The notes: generated from the letters alone by a model not told the origin. 64,000 nt of DNA from Limnoperna fortunei (GCA_944474755.1 OX104120.1:37304067-37368066); one strand, 5' to 3'; numbered from the stretch's first letter, positions 1 to 12,616 are shown. Program-made: numbers and translations.

Positions 1-446
1 TGTCAAAATAAAACATTCAGTTGTTTGATTAGAATACGTTGCTAATTTTAACAACTATTATATAACAAAACTGGCTTTATTTTAAAGTATTTGTGATCAT
101 TTCCCTGCTTGCATTACGGAAATAATGCATAGTGAAAAATCGATTCTTGGCCTGCCTTGACGTCTATTTATAAATGAAGGTCACACAATAATATAATAGG
201 TATTTGACCAGAGAGACGCTACCGATATCCGTCGGTTAAAAATGACGAATTAAATTACCATGTAAAATGGATTCAGTCATTATAACTAACTTGTCATATT
301 ACTGGTTTAAAAATAAATTCTTTAAAAAATTTCCGAGGATAAAAAAGGGAAGGTGGGGGTGGGGGCTGGTAATGAAAAGAATGTATATTGAACACGTTGA
401 ACCAAACTAATAAGATTTCATAATGGTTGTGGAATATCCGACAGTT
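1..446. other. Intergenic, AT-rich
   Basis: I see no gene, only A/T-rich sequence with a short G-run near 350. Confidence 0.5.
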
Positions 447-547
447 TAGTCCGAGGATCCTCTGCCGTCCTACGCCTTTTTAGACTGAGCGCTTGACGCT
501 CCCATGAAAGTCTTGAAAGGCGTTGGACGGCAGTGGATTCGCGGATT
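447..547. mobile_element. Foldback MITE-like element, family 1 (copy 1)
   Basis: About 100 bp with long imperfect inverted ends: 'agtccgaggatcctctgccg' on the left, and the reverse complement of 'cggcagtggattcgcgga' on the right. The same ends recur near 5458, 23905, 25746, 28939 and 32981. Confidence 0.6.
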
Positions 548-563
548 ATCCACAGGGACCTGT

Positions 564-716
564 ACAAATCGATTTTCGAGTGACACTGGATCGATCATGA
601 CAGCATAACTACAGATAGTCTACGTCGATTTTACATGCGTTTTCGAATCGACCCAGTGTCTCCCGAAAACGCATTACAAATCGATTTGTGGACTATCGGT
701 CATTATGCTGTCAACT
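564..716. mobile_element. Foldback sequence with interleaved inverted repeats
   Basis: 'ttttcgagtgacactgg' pairs with 'ccagtgtctcccgaaaa', and 'gacagcataactacagatag' pairs with the segment ending in 'cattatgctgtc'. The two pairs are interleaved, not nested. It holds no open frame and is probably a small non-autonomous element. Confidence 0.45.
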
Positions 717-905
717 ATTTAACCAGCATGCCACATTACATACATGTACCGTATAACACAATATGATATATAAGTAATTTTTTCTTCAGCAAAAAAAGTG
801 GGTGAGGAAGTTCCTGTGTCAAAGAACTGAATTATATTTTTATGTTTCCCATCATAATTTGTTGAAGGGTTGAAAGGGGGGATGACTCCCGGACTACTAT
901 GAGTG

Positions 906-985
906 TACATGTATACCCACCGCGCCGTTTCAAAATGGGATAACGTGCACGTTAAGCTAACGATCGCTTTATGAAACGGCACTTT
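906..985. mobile_element. Foldback MITE-like element, family 2 (partial copy)
   Basis: It contains 'ataacgtgcacgttaagcta' and 'cgatcgctttatgaaacggc', the same ends as the complete copy at 28493. Confidence 0.5.
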
Positions 986-1249
986 TCCTTTTTCTTTTTC
1001 CAGTCCTTTTTCTTGTGCTCAGGATTACTTAAACTTTATTTGAACCTTAATGCACGGACTGTTTTAGTATCACGAGTTAAGTGCGAATAATGGTTTTATG
1101 GCGCGCGACCTCATTTAGGCTTAATCGCGCAGAAAGTTGCGCGTCTGAAATATTTTCACTCCAAGATCTAAATTTTAATTAAGATTGTTTTTGAGAATAC
1201 CTTTTGCAACTTGGATCTGTAAATTCAGTGCACGTTTATTGTTTTCTCC

Positions 1250-1482
1250 ACAGCTGTCAAGTCAAAATAGGAAAGTCTGGCTACGAACCATAGTGAGTAA
1301 CTTCTTTGGCGAGTGCAATGACAGAATTGCAAAAGAACCCATTTGTAGATTTGAAAAAGAGTAAGGCTCGTCGGCACTACCAAATACCTCGTGAAATTTC
1401 CAGTGGTAGTCAACATTTTGTACCATCATGGTTCTGAATAAAATTGAAGTAACATGTTTCAATCAATCAATCAATCAATTTC
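1250..1482 (+). mobile_element. Diverged SINE-like remnant with (caat)n tail
   Basis: Part of it loosely matches the middle of the longer SINE at 26375 (tcaggccataatacggaaa region), and it ends in a clean (caat)4 run like that SINE. The match is weak. Confidence 0.25.
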
Positions 1483-1508
1483 TAAACTTTACATTTAGTA
1501 ATGTCATT

Positions 1509-2017
1509 CAGAACTCCAGATAAGATTTTCTTCATTGGGTATTTTTTTATATATTACTTTTATCATTTTTTTTAACCCACTCAAAAAAGTTAATTGGGTT
1601 TTTCACCCATCTAAAATTTATTGAATTGGGTTTTTTATGCTGAAAAAAAGTATTTCACTATGGTTTTATACATGTAGATAACCTTTTGTAGTTTTGCATC
1701 TCTTCTTGTGAAATAAATCTCCATACCTAGAGAACCGTATCTGCATGAAATATACATTACATTCGAAACACCTCGGTTGTTTCGTTGCAAAATAATGGGA
1801 ATCGTAATTACGCAACTTTGTGTATTTATTTGAATGAATTAACGCAATCACTAAACAATTTTATGTACTCAGTGAGTGAATTAAGCATGTTTCTAAAAAC
1901 TGATTGGGTTTTAGGCCTTGGATATTGCGTTTTGCAACGCAAAGCTATCAAAATAATTGGGTTTTATGAAAATTTAATTGCGTAATAACGCAAATACGCA
2001 GCTTATCTGGAGCTCTG
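1509..2017. mobile_element. Non-autonomous TIR element (about 510 bp)
   Basis: It is bounded by 16-bp inverted repeats with one mismatch: 'cagaactccagataag' and the reverse complement of 'cttatctggagctctg'. Inside, 'attgggttttt' recurs several times. It has no coding capacity, and no clear target duplication is seen. Confidence 0.6.
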
Positions 2018-2454
2018 ACAGTTATGACACAGTGTTTTGCTAGTCAATGTGCTGTCAATGCAAAGCTCTTGAAAATCTGGGCGGAAAGTATCGGCGTCCT
2101 GTTTGATTCTATCGTAAACGGTCAGCACCCTTATTAAATGGTCAAGCAAACACAACACAGATCTACATTGAACTTTTGACCAACGATTATTCATGTATTA
2201 CTGTATTAAAATATTTTTTCAAAAAGCATTTATCCGTAGTTGATTTTCTGCATACCTAATTACAGATAATATTACAGTTGTACCCAGTATATATGTTCCC
2301 GCATTGTTATTGTAGTTGTTGATAGTAGATGTCTTTTTGACTAGCGTGTTTATTTACTATTTGTGATAAATATAACAATTTGAGATTTGATAAAGGAGAT
2401 AAGGTTCAGATTTTGCCGAGATATTACAAGCAGTTTTTTTTCAAACATATTTAC
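2018..2454. other. Intergenic, nothing recognised
   Basis: A/T-rich sequence without a supported gene or repeat. Confidence 0.4.
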
Positions 2455-2575
2455 TTTTTTTATTGGCTGTCTTCAAGTGACATATTATATTTATTTATCA
2501 GTTATTTAATTAAAGCACAGAATACCCCGTGAGGGGTTGAAGGCATACATAAACAAAATATATCACATATAATGA
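2455..2575 (-). mobile_element. LINE 3' end, truncated copy
   Basis: 'accccgtgaggggttgaagg' followed by 'catacataaacaaa' is the reverse complement, with changes, of the 3' tail of the LINE fragment at 7596 (ctttcaacccttaggggta). Only the last 100 or so bases remain. Confidence 0.5.
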
Positions 2576-2961
2576 ATTATATCCATAAACCAAATTTTAC
2601 AAAAATTTGTGTAATAATATGTTTCTGACCAATATATCAAATAATTTACATGATTCTGAGCTTGAAATTTTTGAAAAAAAGTAACAACTACAATTTCTCC
2701 AGAAATTTCGAGGTGGTTAACCTGTTGATCCCCGTTGCCCTACTCTGTGCCCGAGATGACGAGCGTCTGAAACTAGGTCATTTGGAAATATGTAAACAAC
2801 AAAAAGATCAACATACATTTTGAATGTTTGCGTAATTTTTTTTACTATTATCGACATCCTCCGGAGTCACGACTTGGGTGGATGTCCTTAATTGATAAAC
2901 GTCCATTAAATAGCCAGATCTGCGTAATTAATGTAAAATAAAAAAATAAAAAGAGAACTAT

Positions 2962-3258
2962 GGGACCGACCATTTAACTTGCGGGGGGGGGGAGGGGGGG
3001 GGGCTTGGTTTTTTCCAAAAAAAAAAAATTTTTTTAAAATGATTTTTGATGAAAAAAATATTTTGGAAGCAGAGGGTAAGAAAAAAAATATTCTGAAGAA
3101 GGATTTCTGCTTAATAAAATAATGCTAATAATGAAAAAAAAATATTCTGTCGCGACGACTTCAAAACGTAAATATTTTTTCCGCGCTCTGCGCAGAAAAA
3201 AATTTTCTGACCAAAACAAAAAACCAAGGCTCCTCCTTCAAGTTAAATGGTCTGTCCC
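2962..3258. mobile_element. G-rich non-autonomous TIR element
   Basis: About 300 bp. The left end 'gggaccgaccatttaacttg' pairs with the right end 'caagttaaatggtctgtccc'. A run of about 20 G is interrupted once, and 'aaaaaaatattctg' occurs repeatedly inside. 'ta' borders the right end. Confidence 0.65.
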
Positions 3259-4295
3259 TAAGTAATAACAGATCGTTTTTTAATGTCTATTACGTTACGG
3301 ACTACGTTACGGATTGATCCGTTAATGAAACCAGGGGCGTTACAATAATGTGTGAGGCCTAATCGTCAAAAGGTCTGGGTATTAGGGACCGCTTAAGGTT
3401 CCCAGCAGGTCCAGAGTATGTGTAGGCCCGGACTTTTGTGCCACCATTATTGTTAAGCCAACGAAACCGATATAAAATCATAATTTTTTAAAGGTCACTA
3501 GTTTCGTTGAATATAATGCACCCCAACTTTTCTCTTCCCTTGGTATGAACAAGCTAAGGATATATTATGAGGCAGTGGATGCCTCGTCAATATTTTGATC
3601 TACATTGAACAGAGAAGCAAATCAGAGGAATTCTGTAATCAGCAACCACGGAAAATTGATGATTGATTGATTGGTTGAATGTTTGCGTAATGTCTAATGA
3701 GCAATTTAGGAAGAGAACATGTTAATCAAACAATAAATGAACACACAAAAAAGATGAGAAACAGGGAGCAAATTTTGACTGTCCCTGGATGGTGTAAAGT
3801 GTAAGGGCGGAGAATTTAGCATTTGGTAGAGGCTACAACGATCTTACTCTTTTTCGAAATCTGCAAAAGTGGTCTATATCGTGTACGGAGCGTGAACGTG
3901 TATCTTTAGTTTACTTTGAACGATTTTCAGTGTACTTTAAGACAATGTGCAACTCTTACTTAATGCTTTTATCTTTTTTCTTTCACTTTCATTTACTTAG
4001 AACGAATGGCCTTTTAATCGTCTGATTAGTAAAATGTTTGCTATAGTTAAACTCATTAAAATTAAGCTTCTCTGATCTCATATAACAAGTGTTTAAAGTG
4101 TGACTAATCCTTGAGTTGTATGTGCATTCTTGCTGACAATGTAAAATGTTTTTTGTTCAAGAAAAACGACAGAACTAATCACAAAGAAAAAACAGGGAAT
4201 TATTTGAAGTTAATGCAAGTTGACGAGGGACGGATTCTGAGCCCTAACCATTAAAAAAAAACGGTTGATACATCAATACATCAGTGATGTTTTTG
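3259..4295. other. Intergenic, nothing firm
   Basis: It contains an imperfect 'acgttacgga' direct repeat near 3292 and a (gatt)n run near 3661. I support no gene here. Confidence 0.4.
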
Positions 4296-4400
4296 CTATA
4301 TTAACTGAGAAATAATTCATTGTGGCACAAATATATATTGAGTATAAAGGGCAAACCGGTGGTAAAATCAGTATATTTTCTTGCGTCCAATGAATTATTT
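4296..4400 (-). repeat. Dispersed repeat shared with 43960-44100
   Basis: 'gaaataattcattgtggcac' is the exact reverse complement of 'gtgccacaatgaattatttc' in gene C intron 1, and 'ataaagggcaaac' also corresponds. It is an old unclassified repeat. Confidence 0.4.
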
Positions 4401-5457
4401 CGATTCTATTAATTTTTTTTAACAACGTAACCATTGAGTTGCGGGACTTGTCGGCCACATTTAGGACGCGCATTTCAATTTGACGTCTTTAAACTATAAA
4501 AAAACCTTGTTATGGTGTCGCCATAAAGATTGTTGATCGTTTATGGTGTTGCTTAGGAGTATATACTGGTTTTATACTTGATGTGAGCTCAAAGCGTTTT
4601 AGGCAAGTCATATTAGAATAAGCTTCAAAACCTAGACAAAGTCATAAAAATGAAGGATTTTCCGGGACGCCGCACTAGACCACCTGAAAGGGCTCTACCC
4701 CAGACCGTCAAGTTACAGTCCCCACAAATGTGTATACTGGAATAGACGAAAGGCTTATAAAGGGGAGTAACTCTGAATTATTTCTTCTGGGAAAAGATGA
4801 AGTAGTTGTCTCCCATTTAATACTTAGCGCTGTTTTACGCAGCATTTCGGTCAAATTTCGACTTGGAACTCTACGATCTTGAAATATAAACATTTAAACT
4901 CCTTTATTTCAGTAGTTAAAGAACTTTTGAGATATATAACAGAAAGAAATCAGAAATAACAATTTGAAACCTAGAAATGAAGATCTCTAACATAGTCATT
5001 GATGTTAATTTATTGTAAGGCAGATTTGTAACACACTCTACTTAATGCTATATATGTTCGTTATGTTATACAATTCATTTCAAAGTTTTTATTCTAGTTA
5101 TATAAAATCTTATTTAAAAATGAATTTCACTCTATATGACAGTGATAACTTTAAACTACTTATAAACAAAACCAAAACTAATAAGTCCTCCGTCTATCCC
5201 GCGGAATACGACCACACCTTATGATGTACCGTAAGTACAAATATTTTCCCCTCTTACCACCAAAACGCGGGAAAAATCCTTAAATCATCACGTTCACGGT
5301 AGCAGACACGTGGCCTTGAAACAGAAACAGGCAAATGTCATATGGGACCAACCCTAGTGCACCTCCAATGTACGACACTTTTAAAGCACCCCCATATATG
5401 ACATAAGTAAAATATGTGATGAGGGTTTTAAAATATTTAGTTGTGGTTTTTTAAACA
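4401..5457. other. Intergenic, nothing firm
   Basis: A/T-rich sequence that includes one 'aaaggggagtaactctg' near 4760. Related 'aaaggggaaataact' motifs occur near 46165 and 53637. Confidence 0.4.
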
Positions 5458-5518
5458 TTGACCTCACGCTCCCATCAAAGTCTAAAAAAATGTTTTACTG
5501 CAGAGGATTCTCGGACTA
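5458..5518. mobile_element. Foldback MITE-like element, family 1 (half copy)
   Basis: It matches the internal 'cgctcccatgaaagtct' and right end (gcagaggattctcggact) of family 1. The left end is lost. Confidence 0.5.
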
Positions 5519-5525
5519 TGACTGC

Positions 5526-6011
5526 AAAAAGGGTGGGGTGGAGGGGGGGTCCATAAACAGGTTAACATTTTTTTTATTTTTCCAAAAACAGATAACAGAA
5601 AATTTTTAATAACAGATAACAGTAATTTACATTAGAGAACAGAAAAAAAGTAAGTTCAAAAATAAAAAAGGTTACAGCAAAATCTCATTGAAGGACGATA
5701 CGTGTAGAAAATGCATACATTTATCAGTGTTTTTTTAATAACTAGTATGTGATCTTATGTATATTCCTTCATTCAAACTAGAAGCCATTACAGTTAAAAC
5801 AGTGGTAAATAAAATGAATTAACATAACAGAGAAACAGTTAACAGTTTTCTGACTTTTAACAGCAAACAGGGTTTTTAATTTCATTATAAAACTTAACAA
5901 CAATGTCAATTTTTAAGAAAACTAATAAAGCTAATGGTTGAAAAACAGTTAACAGTTGAATTATTTAAAGAAAAACAGTTAACAGAAAAGATCTCCCCCA
6001 CCCACTGCACG
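5526..6011. mobile_element. TIR element with 'aacagttaacag' motif array
   Basis: The left end 'gtggggtggagggggggtcc' pairs roughly with the right end 'gatctcccccacccactgc'. Between them, aacagataacag / aacagttaacag / acagttaacagtt motifs occur about ten times, clustered toward both ends. It has no coding capacity. Confidence 0.5.
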
Positions 6012-7340
6012 AAAGACTTTCAGAATTTTGTACTTGCCGCCCTAATATAAATAGTCCATTTTAATTTTAATCGAGCTGAGCTGTGTAAGTGCTATTTTAT
6101 GTGAATTGTTTATACAGAAAAGTTAAAATCACAGACCCAAAAATTACCATATTTTGACACATATATTTTAAGTCGTTGTTACTTTGCGTCTACATCATAT
6201 CATAGGTTTTAATGCCATGTTGTATGAAAGCAAAATATTTAAAGCATTACCAACCAAATTTATAATTTATGTCAATTTTCATTTTCATTGGTAAATATGA
6301 AGTTTAAAAGTTAATCCAAGACTCATTACTTGCCACTTCAACGTCTCTGTGTCAATTAAAAAATTACCCGTCTACACAGATCAAAGCAGAGCATTCCTGC
6401 TTATCGCGACATTAATCCATGGACAATGGAGTAATTGTCCTTTGTAGTCTGCTATTCGACTTGTACGATTTGCAGGTTTTATGTTTGTTAAACAAAATTC
6501 AGGTAGCATTGGGATTGTTTCACAATAATTCTATTCATGCTGTAATTTATTTGTATTATGTGTTGTGATTGGATAAAAACACTTAAATCACGTCATCTCA
6601 GATAATTTATAAGCGGATATTTCCTCTGAGCGCACTACTTTCAGTATACAATGTAAAGAAGGCGTCATCCTAGCGTATCGTAAGGGAGAGGGGGACTTTT
6701 TGTCTCCGGCAATGATTCCTAATTAAAATCGATTGAGATTTCAAATAAAAAATAATGTTAATAAAAATGGCTTTTCATTTTGTTGTTTTTTTTTCTATTA
6801 ACATCTACAAAACCAAGATTCATTTGGTGCTGTGTTTTGCATTTTTCTACGCTTCCGGTACATTTTGACGTCTAGATGTGTTTCGATGACTGTTTTTGCA
6901 GCTTTAAAAATAGCAATGATTATTTCAGGGAATTCTAAGCATTAAACACAATTTAGGAAATTACCAATGCGTAAGTCCAGGCGACACCTTCACAAACTTG
7001 ACATAAATTCAGACATAAAATGCCGGAAGTTTGAAGCCTTCTAATATGCTGTGTATCTCTTTGAATCCAGGATTCTAAGCACGTAAAGTTTGTGATGGCC
7101 ATTTGCAACGTCAATACACACATTTTCAGTGAAGGATCCAGTGACATTTCGGAACCCTCTCATTATTATCGAAAAACATAACAAATTCTTAAGTAAATCT
7201 GCATTTAAAAAAATTGCACAAGTTTGCCAATCATAGACAGAAATTATCTCTTTAAAAAATCCAGGTCCATATATTATTCTCAGGGAAGTTGGCGATCACC
7301 TAAAACAAAACACAAGCTACTTAGCAGATTGTTTGTGTTT
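6012..7340. other. Intergenic, nothing firm
   Basis: A/T-rich sequence without a supported gene or repeat. Confidence 0.4.
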
Positions 7341-7425
7341 CAGCAATTTTTCAGCTTTATCATAAGCGTCCAGTTTAATTGGTAGAGAAAGCCGGAATAC
7401 CCGAAAAAAAAAAAAAACTGGCAAG
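7341..7425 (-). mobile_element. tRNA-derived SINE, 3' half fragment
   Basis: It reads 'cagcaatttttcagcttta' and then 'gcgtccagttt', the reverse complement of the SINE tail, with a 14-A run replacing part of the body. Confidence 0.6.
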
Positions 7426-7504
7426 TACGATAAGCGTGACGCGCACCAAGCCAGCTTGATCTGACCACGTGATCAATATTAGATAAACATACCGCTCAAA
7501 CTAC

Positions 7505-7595
7505 AATTGACAAGGATTGCCAGTTTTCCTACCGAATGCCGAGGTTTTCTCTTGGTACTCCGGTTTCATACTTGCTGAAAGTGACGTTCTGTTTA
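7505..7595 (+). mobile_element. tRNA-derived SINE, internally deleted fragment
   Basis: It contains 'attgacaaggattgccagtt' through 'ggtactccgg', then jumps to 'ttgctgaaagtgacgtt', so the 'aataaaaactggacgcc' block is missing. It abuts the LINE fragment directly and supplies the first codons of the open frame that runs into it. Confidence 0.65.
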
Positions 7596-8635
7596 AATCT
7601 TTAAACAGAAGCAAAGATAATCCAAAATTTGATATCATTTCACTTATAGATACTAGCTACATAGAAAAATCAAACTTGAAATTCTGTAAATTTATATTGG
7701 GACTCAGCAAACAAGCAGTTAATATAGCAGCTCGAGCCGAATTAGCTCAATATCCATTAGATACATTCATTAAAATGCAATCCGTCAAGTATCTAATAAG
7801 ATTTTTAAGTCGCACTAGCAATCCATTATTGGACGATGCTTTTATTTTATCAAAAAATCTTCATACAAATGGAACATATTCGTGGTATTCATATGTGAAT
7901 AATATATGCATATCAAACGATATTGATTTAAACAAATTAGACTACTTGAATCAAACATCTCTTAATAATATGAAACAAAAATTGAAAAAAAATATGAAGA
8001 CTTATTCTTTAATAAACTAAAATCATCTACTAATGACAATAAAATATTTCTATTCAGCCAAATTAAAACTGAATACAAAATTGAAAGTTTCATTATGAAA
8101 ACTGATTTCGAAAATAGAAAAAATTTATGCAAAATGCGAATAAGTGATCACTTTTTAGAAATTGAAAAAGGGCGATATAAACGAATAAAAAGAGAAAATA
8201 GAATATGCCAGTACTGTCATACAAATGACATTGAAGACGAATTCCATTTCTTCTTCAAATGCCCTAAATACAAATCTATTAGAGATGAATTTGAACATAA
8301 AAATATTAAAACTTTCAAACTGGAAAATGACATAATACAAATAAATAACCTAGTGAAAATATTGTCGTCATCGAATCACTTGCAACACGTTGCTACATTT
8401 ATAAAAAAAGTCACTTGTACTGAGGAAAGTGGAACCTGTGATTGCATGATTCACCACTACTGATAATACTTTTATTTATCATATATAGTTGTTATTATAT
8501 ATGCACTTAAACAATCTTGTGTATTTGAAGTTTCAATGTTTATTAGTAATTGTTTATTTGTATGCTTTCAACCCTTAGGGGTATAATTATGCATTATTGA
8601 ATAAAGACTATTAAAGTTATAAACAAACACAATCT
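7596..8635 (+). mobile_element. Non-LTR retrotransposon (LINE), 5'-truncated 3' end
   Basis: This is the C-terminal part of a LINE reverse-transcriptase polyprotein followed by its 3' UTR. The first open frame, to 8020, includes KFCKFILGLSKQAVNIA and AELAQYPL, typical of the region after the RT domain. The second, ending at 8463, has the C-terminal zinc-binding motif C-x2-C-x9-H-x4-C (from ICQYC to FKC). The two frames differ by one frameshift in an A-rich tract near 7980-8000, so the copy is dead. The RT catalytic core and endonuclease are absent. The 3' UTR ends near 'gaataaagactattaaag'. A tail of the same family lies at 2455 on the other strand. Confidence 0.75.
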
Positions 8636-8949
8636 TTAACATATTTCAGAGATTTATCTCTCCTACAACACTGAGAAGTGATCGACTGTTTACACGTTTT
8701 TTGTGCAAGATCCATAAACATTTATACATTTCACAGTAAACCTTAGCCTCTTTAAGAGAGTACAACAACTCAGGAGGGAGTGGAGGTTTGGAACTCTACA
8801 GACTTTGACTAATCTATCAAAAGTCCACCTGTCCGGAGAAATAGTAAAGCTCGGACATAATTATGAAATTTGCTGTGTCCGCAAATAAACAGAAACATAA
8901 AAAACTACCAAGTTTTTCTGCCGTTTTTTGTATGGGACTAGATTTATGT
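8636..8949. other. Intergenic, nothing recognised
   Basis: No gene or clear repeat is seen. Confidence 0.4.
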
Positions 8950-9098
8950 TTTATTTGTTTGTTTGGTGGTGTTTAACGCCACTTTCAGCAATTTTTCAGC
9001 TTTATCATGGCGTCCAGTTTTTATTGGGGGATGAAGCCGGAGTACCCGGAGAAAACCCCCGACCTGCGGTAGGAAAACTGGCAATCCTTGTCAATTAA
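8950..9098 (-). mobile_element. tRNA-derived SINE, 3' part
   Basis: On the minus strand it reads from 'ttgacaaggattgccagttt' through 'ggtactccggcttc' and 'actggacgccatgata' to 'ggcgttaaacaccac' and a caaa-type tail. The tRNA-like head is missing. Confidence 0.75.
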
Positions 9099-9650
9099 GA
9101 GACTAGATTTATAGGTTCCTTTATTTATTTTCTGGGCAAATTTCAGGGCAATGCCATTAAGTGCATATTTAAAGAACATCCACTTCTATTGTTATAAAAT
9201 AGTCCTTTAGGAAGAAATAATCATACACAATTACGTAACACGAAAACACTCTTGATTTCAAATTACTTATATAATTAATTTTTACTTTAATTTTGAACTT
9301 TTTCAAAAGTTTTTAAAAAAATATCAGATTTACGTGAAGTGTTGATGTGTTCTAACAATTAGTTAAAATTGTTCCACTTCGTTAACCTCGTGTAGGTAGG
9401 AACATAAATAGAAAATATTTCTATCCGTTATTTATTGCGAACAAAGCTTTGTATAAACAAAATAAATTGAGCCGATTTTTGTTCGATAGATTGTCGTGTT
9501 ACATACGGGTACTCTGCGGGGTACTTCTAAATAAAGCTGTCCAACTGGCCGCTATTTCATAATATGACAATTAAATATTTTATATAGGATTTAAATGGAA
9601 GCGCTTTTAATTCTAAAACAGGCTTTACATATTTATATTTGATTTCGACC
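9099..9650. other. 5' flank of gene A
   Basis: A/T-rich sequence upstream of the gene A start, with a possible TATA element at 9581-9588. No other gene is seen. Confidence 0.4.
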
Positions 9651-9681
9651 ATGGAAAGTCTCAAATACAAATTGAAAAATG
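9651..9681 (+). CDS. Gene A, coding exon 1
   Basis: This exon is 31 nt long and encodes MESLKYKLKN plus the first base of an Asp codon. The start context is 'gaccatgg', a good animal initiation context, and a 'ggtatgta' splice donor follows at phase 1. It is assigned to gene A because the joined codon leads straight into D-V-L-H-E-N-S-Y-Y-V-D-T-G of the large downstream exon. Genes B and C each have a first coding exon of the same length and phase, and B has a very similar peptide (MENVRYRLAN). A possible TATA element (tatatagg) lies about 65 bp upstream at 9581. The transcription start is not determined. Confidence 0.78.
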
Positions 9682-12616
9682 GTATGTATACTTTTAATTT
9701 AATTACAAAAGAAAAAAAATATGCAACTTTTTTGAAAACATTTTTTGATTCATAAAAAGTTGTCCGAACATTTAAAATTTTAGATTTTTATTTGGGAATT
9801 TACATGGTTATTCGAGATTCTAAATTTTAATGCACTCCTTCGGCAATAAAACCATCAAAAAATCAAACGAGTCAACAATGCCGCATCATGGAAAGTTATT
9901 TGGTCAATATTAGAGAAGTGATAGAGTATGTCTGTGTACAAACTAAACAAAGAACTCGGAACATCTAGTAGCTAATTTCTTTTACAGTAAAAAATCCAAT
10001 ACTGTAATTAATAGAAATGAATTTTGCAAAATACTTTTGTGCTGAATGTAAGATTCCTAAAATTACTGAATATACGAAGAATGACTATAATATGCTAGTA
10101 ATGACTATTTCAAAAATATGTTATTTGCCAAATTTTATATAGCAAATATTGGATTCAGTGTACGTAGTTGACCTTTCCTACTGATTTTTAAACAACAATT
10201 GTGAAATACTGGTCCTGGGCGGTTTCCGGTCAGTTCTGGTTATTTGAATACACAATACGTAATCAAAAATCGATTTTTCTCAATATGAAAAGAAAATTTA
10301 GTATTTTAATAATTATTCATCCTTTAGGTGTCTGCTTAGTTTTAATCTTTAAAATATTTTGATGGTATGATATTTACGTAAGTAGTAACAAAGGTGAACT
10401 TCGCCACAATCATATCTATCAACTACCCAACCATAAACCTTCATACTTTAGTAATATACACGTATTGAGCCGGTAACATAACAACTGTTTCCTAGGCGAA
10501 GCAAAGGGAAATAAAAGGGATCGAGATGACAACCACTTAACATTACATAACGTTTGATAAAAGTTTGATGATCAAATTTACAACAAAAATTTGTTTAAAA
10601 AAGTTCAGCATTTAATTTGTATTGAAAATACATTATAATGTATGATAGTATACAATATCCGATTTGTATGAAATGAAATAATAATTAAAAAAGATATATT
10701 TTGGGCTGTGAGCAATATCTCGTTTTAATCGTTACTGCATTTCATACTTTTTCCTTAAAAGTTACATACGCCCTAGAAAGGGTTACAGCAAGTGCGACAT
10801 ATATAGGAAATCAAAGGTATTATTGACCCAGTGCAATATTTTCTCAAAATTTAATTAAATTCAACATAACCTAATATAATCATTTCGAAAGCTTCTTCAA
10901 AAATACCTCCGTAGTTCGCAGTTTACTGTAGTATCCCTAAAGTCTCTCCCACCATTTCTGTTGAAATACCCGTATCAAAGTCAGGACCATTGCTGCAGTT
11001 AATATACTTTTCGTTGTTGGTTCTAGGATTGCCGTTTTCTCGGATGTGTGGATTTGATAGATCGATTGGATATTTGCTTTACGTCCAACGAGCAGTATTT
11101 CAGCAAACAATTAATCAACGTAGAAAAGGGTTGGGATGGGAAACACGTTACCCACTACGATAAAAAAACCCACCGGAATGAAAACTACATTACTGTTGAC
11201 ACTTGTACAAATGTCAGCTCGAGAACTCCAAGAGTTGTTTTTTAAGAAAAGTCTGAAGAATTGTTATTTCTAAGAAATGTTTCAAGTCCAAAGGTTAAAA
11301 CTTCGTAAAACATCAACGGTTTAAACATATATTTCTTACGATAGTTGAAACATACCATATGTCAGCTCAATAACTGCAACCACTTGCAAAAATCGTCATG
11401 GGACGAAAACAAGTGTGACGGACTCACGGACGTACGGAGTGTAACCCTACAGTTCCCTTCGGCAATGCCGGTGTATGACTAATAAAATAACTACAAACAT
11501 AGTGTAGCTTGAAAGCAAATCTTGCAATAATTTCATTTAAAGAACAATGTTCGCATTTTAAAAGCGTACTAGATGTATATATAATACTCGCCTAGACAGC
11601 AGATTATACAAACTGCAAAAACTGGACCTAGTTCTTTATTAATACTTATTTAACTTATTTGGTAAATATGTGCACTCGATCATCGCTCTCTGCCCTACAT
11701 TGAGGGTTCACAGTGCTCGATCCACCTCCCCTCCGCCCCCCCACCCGGCTGCCCAAGCGCGCCCCAGGTGGCGTATAACGAATGCACTCTCTTTGGGGGT
11801 TGTCAGGTCATAATACGGAAAGCTTCACCGTGGACCACAGTGTATCATGTTTAGAAATTGACACGCTCCTTGCACGCTGGATGTCGATTAGAGTAGGCCC
11901 GTTGTAGCTGCTACATAAGGCTAAATTTTCCGCCAAAAAATACATCCCGATACAACACTGTCCATGGGCGATTTCAATGCAGAAAGACACACACAGACCA
12001 CAGAAATTTCGCCCATGCCATATGTCAGCTCATTTCATTCTATATTTTTTTTGCGTTTTATGGCTATATTCTCCCCACAAATCATATACGGTAAACTTCC
12101 TGTGTTTCATAAATTAGAATACAGATAAAATGTTTTTTGAACTCACGGCGTCAATTAATGATTTGATGGTGGCAAACGAGTCGCGTGTAAACTAATAATA
12201 AGTTGATACAGTTATCTCTTAATTGCGAACTTCACTACAAAGAAATACCCGTATTACTTCGTTGCTGTTTGTATCATACTGAGATCAGAATCTTCCCTTT
12301 AGTCATTTAGTCGATTAAAAAAAATGTGGCGATGAGATTGATTAGATCTTGACAAAAAAAATTTAATGAGACTACATGTTCGTCGCTATGCTTGAGGAAA
12401 TAAATTTACGAGTTATAAACTAGAAACAAATCCCTCTGCAAAATAAATACAAATAGCTCAGCATATAACTGGTTTTTAATCCAACTGTAACAGAGTTCCG
12501 ACTACTGAGTGGCAGTTGAAGCCGGAAATCGCCGAACGTGAGCACGCCTCAGTTACTTTAAGGGTGCATTTTGTAGGATAGTATCTTAACAATTTGTGTC
12601 AATTTTTTATTTACAG
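9682..12616 (+). other. Gene A intron 1
   Basis: A phase-1 intron of 2935 nt, from 'gtatgt' to 'tttacag'. It contains two 'ccatatgtcagctca' motifs (near 11356 and 12019), a CG-rich repeat-like patch near 11400-11490, and a diverged SINE-like copy at 11755-11950. Confidence 0.7.
11755..11950 (+). mobile_element. Diverged copy of the long SINE at 26375
   Basis: It shares 'gccccaggtgg', 'gggttgtcaggtcataatac' and 'ctacataaggctaaatt' with the element at 26375, in the same order. The head and tail are not recognisable. Confidence 0.5.
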
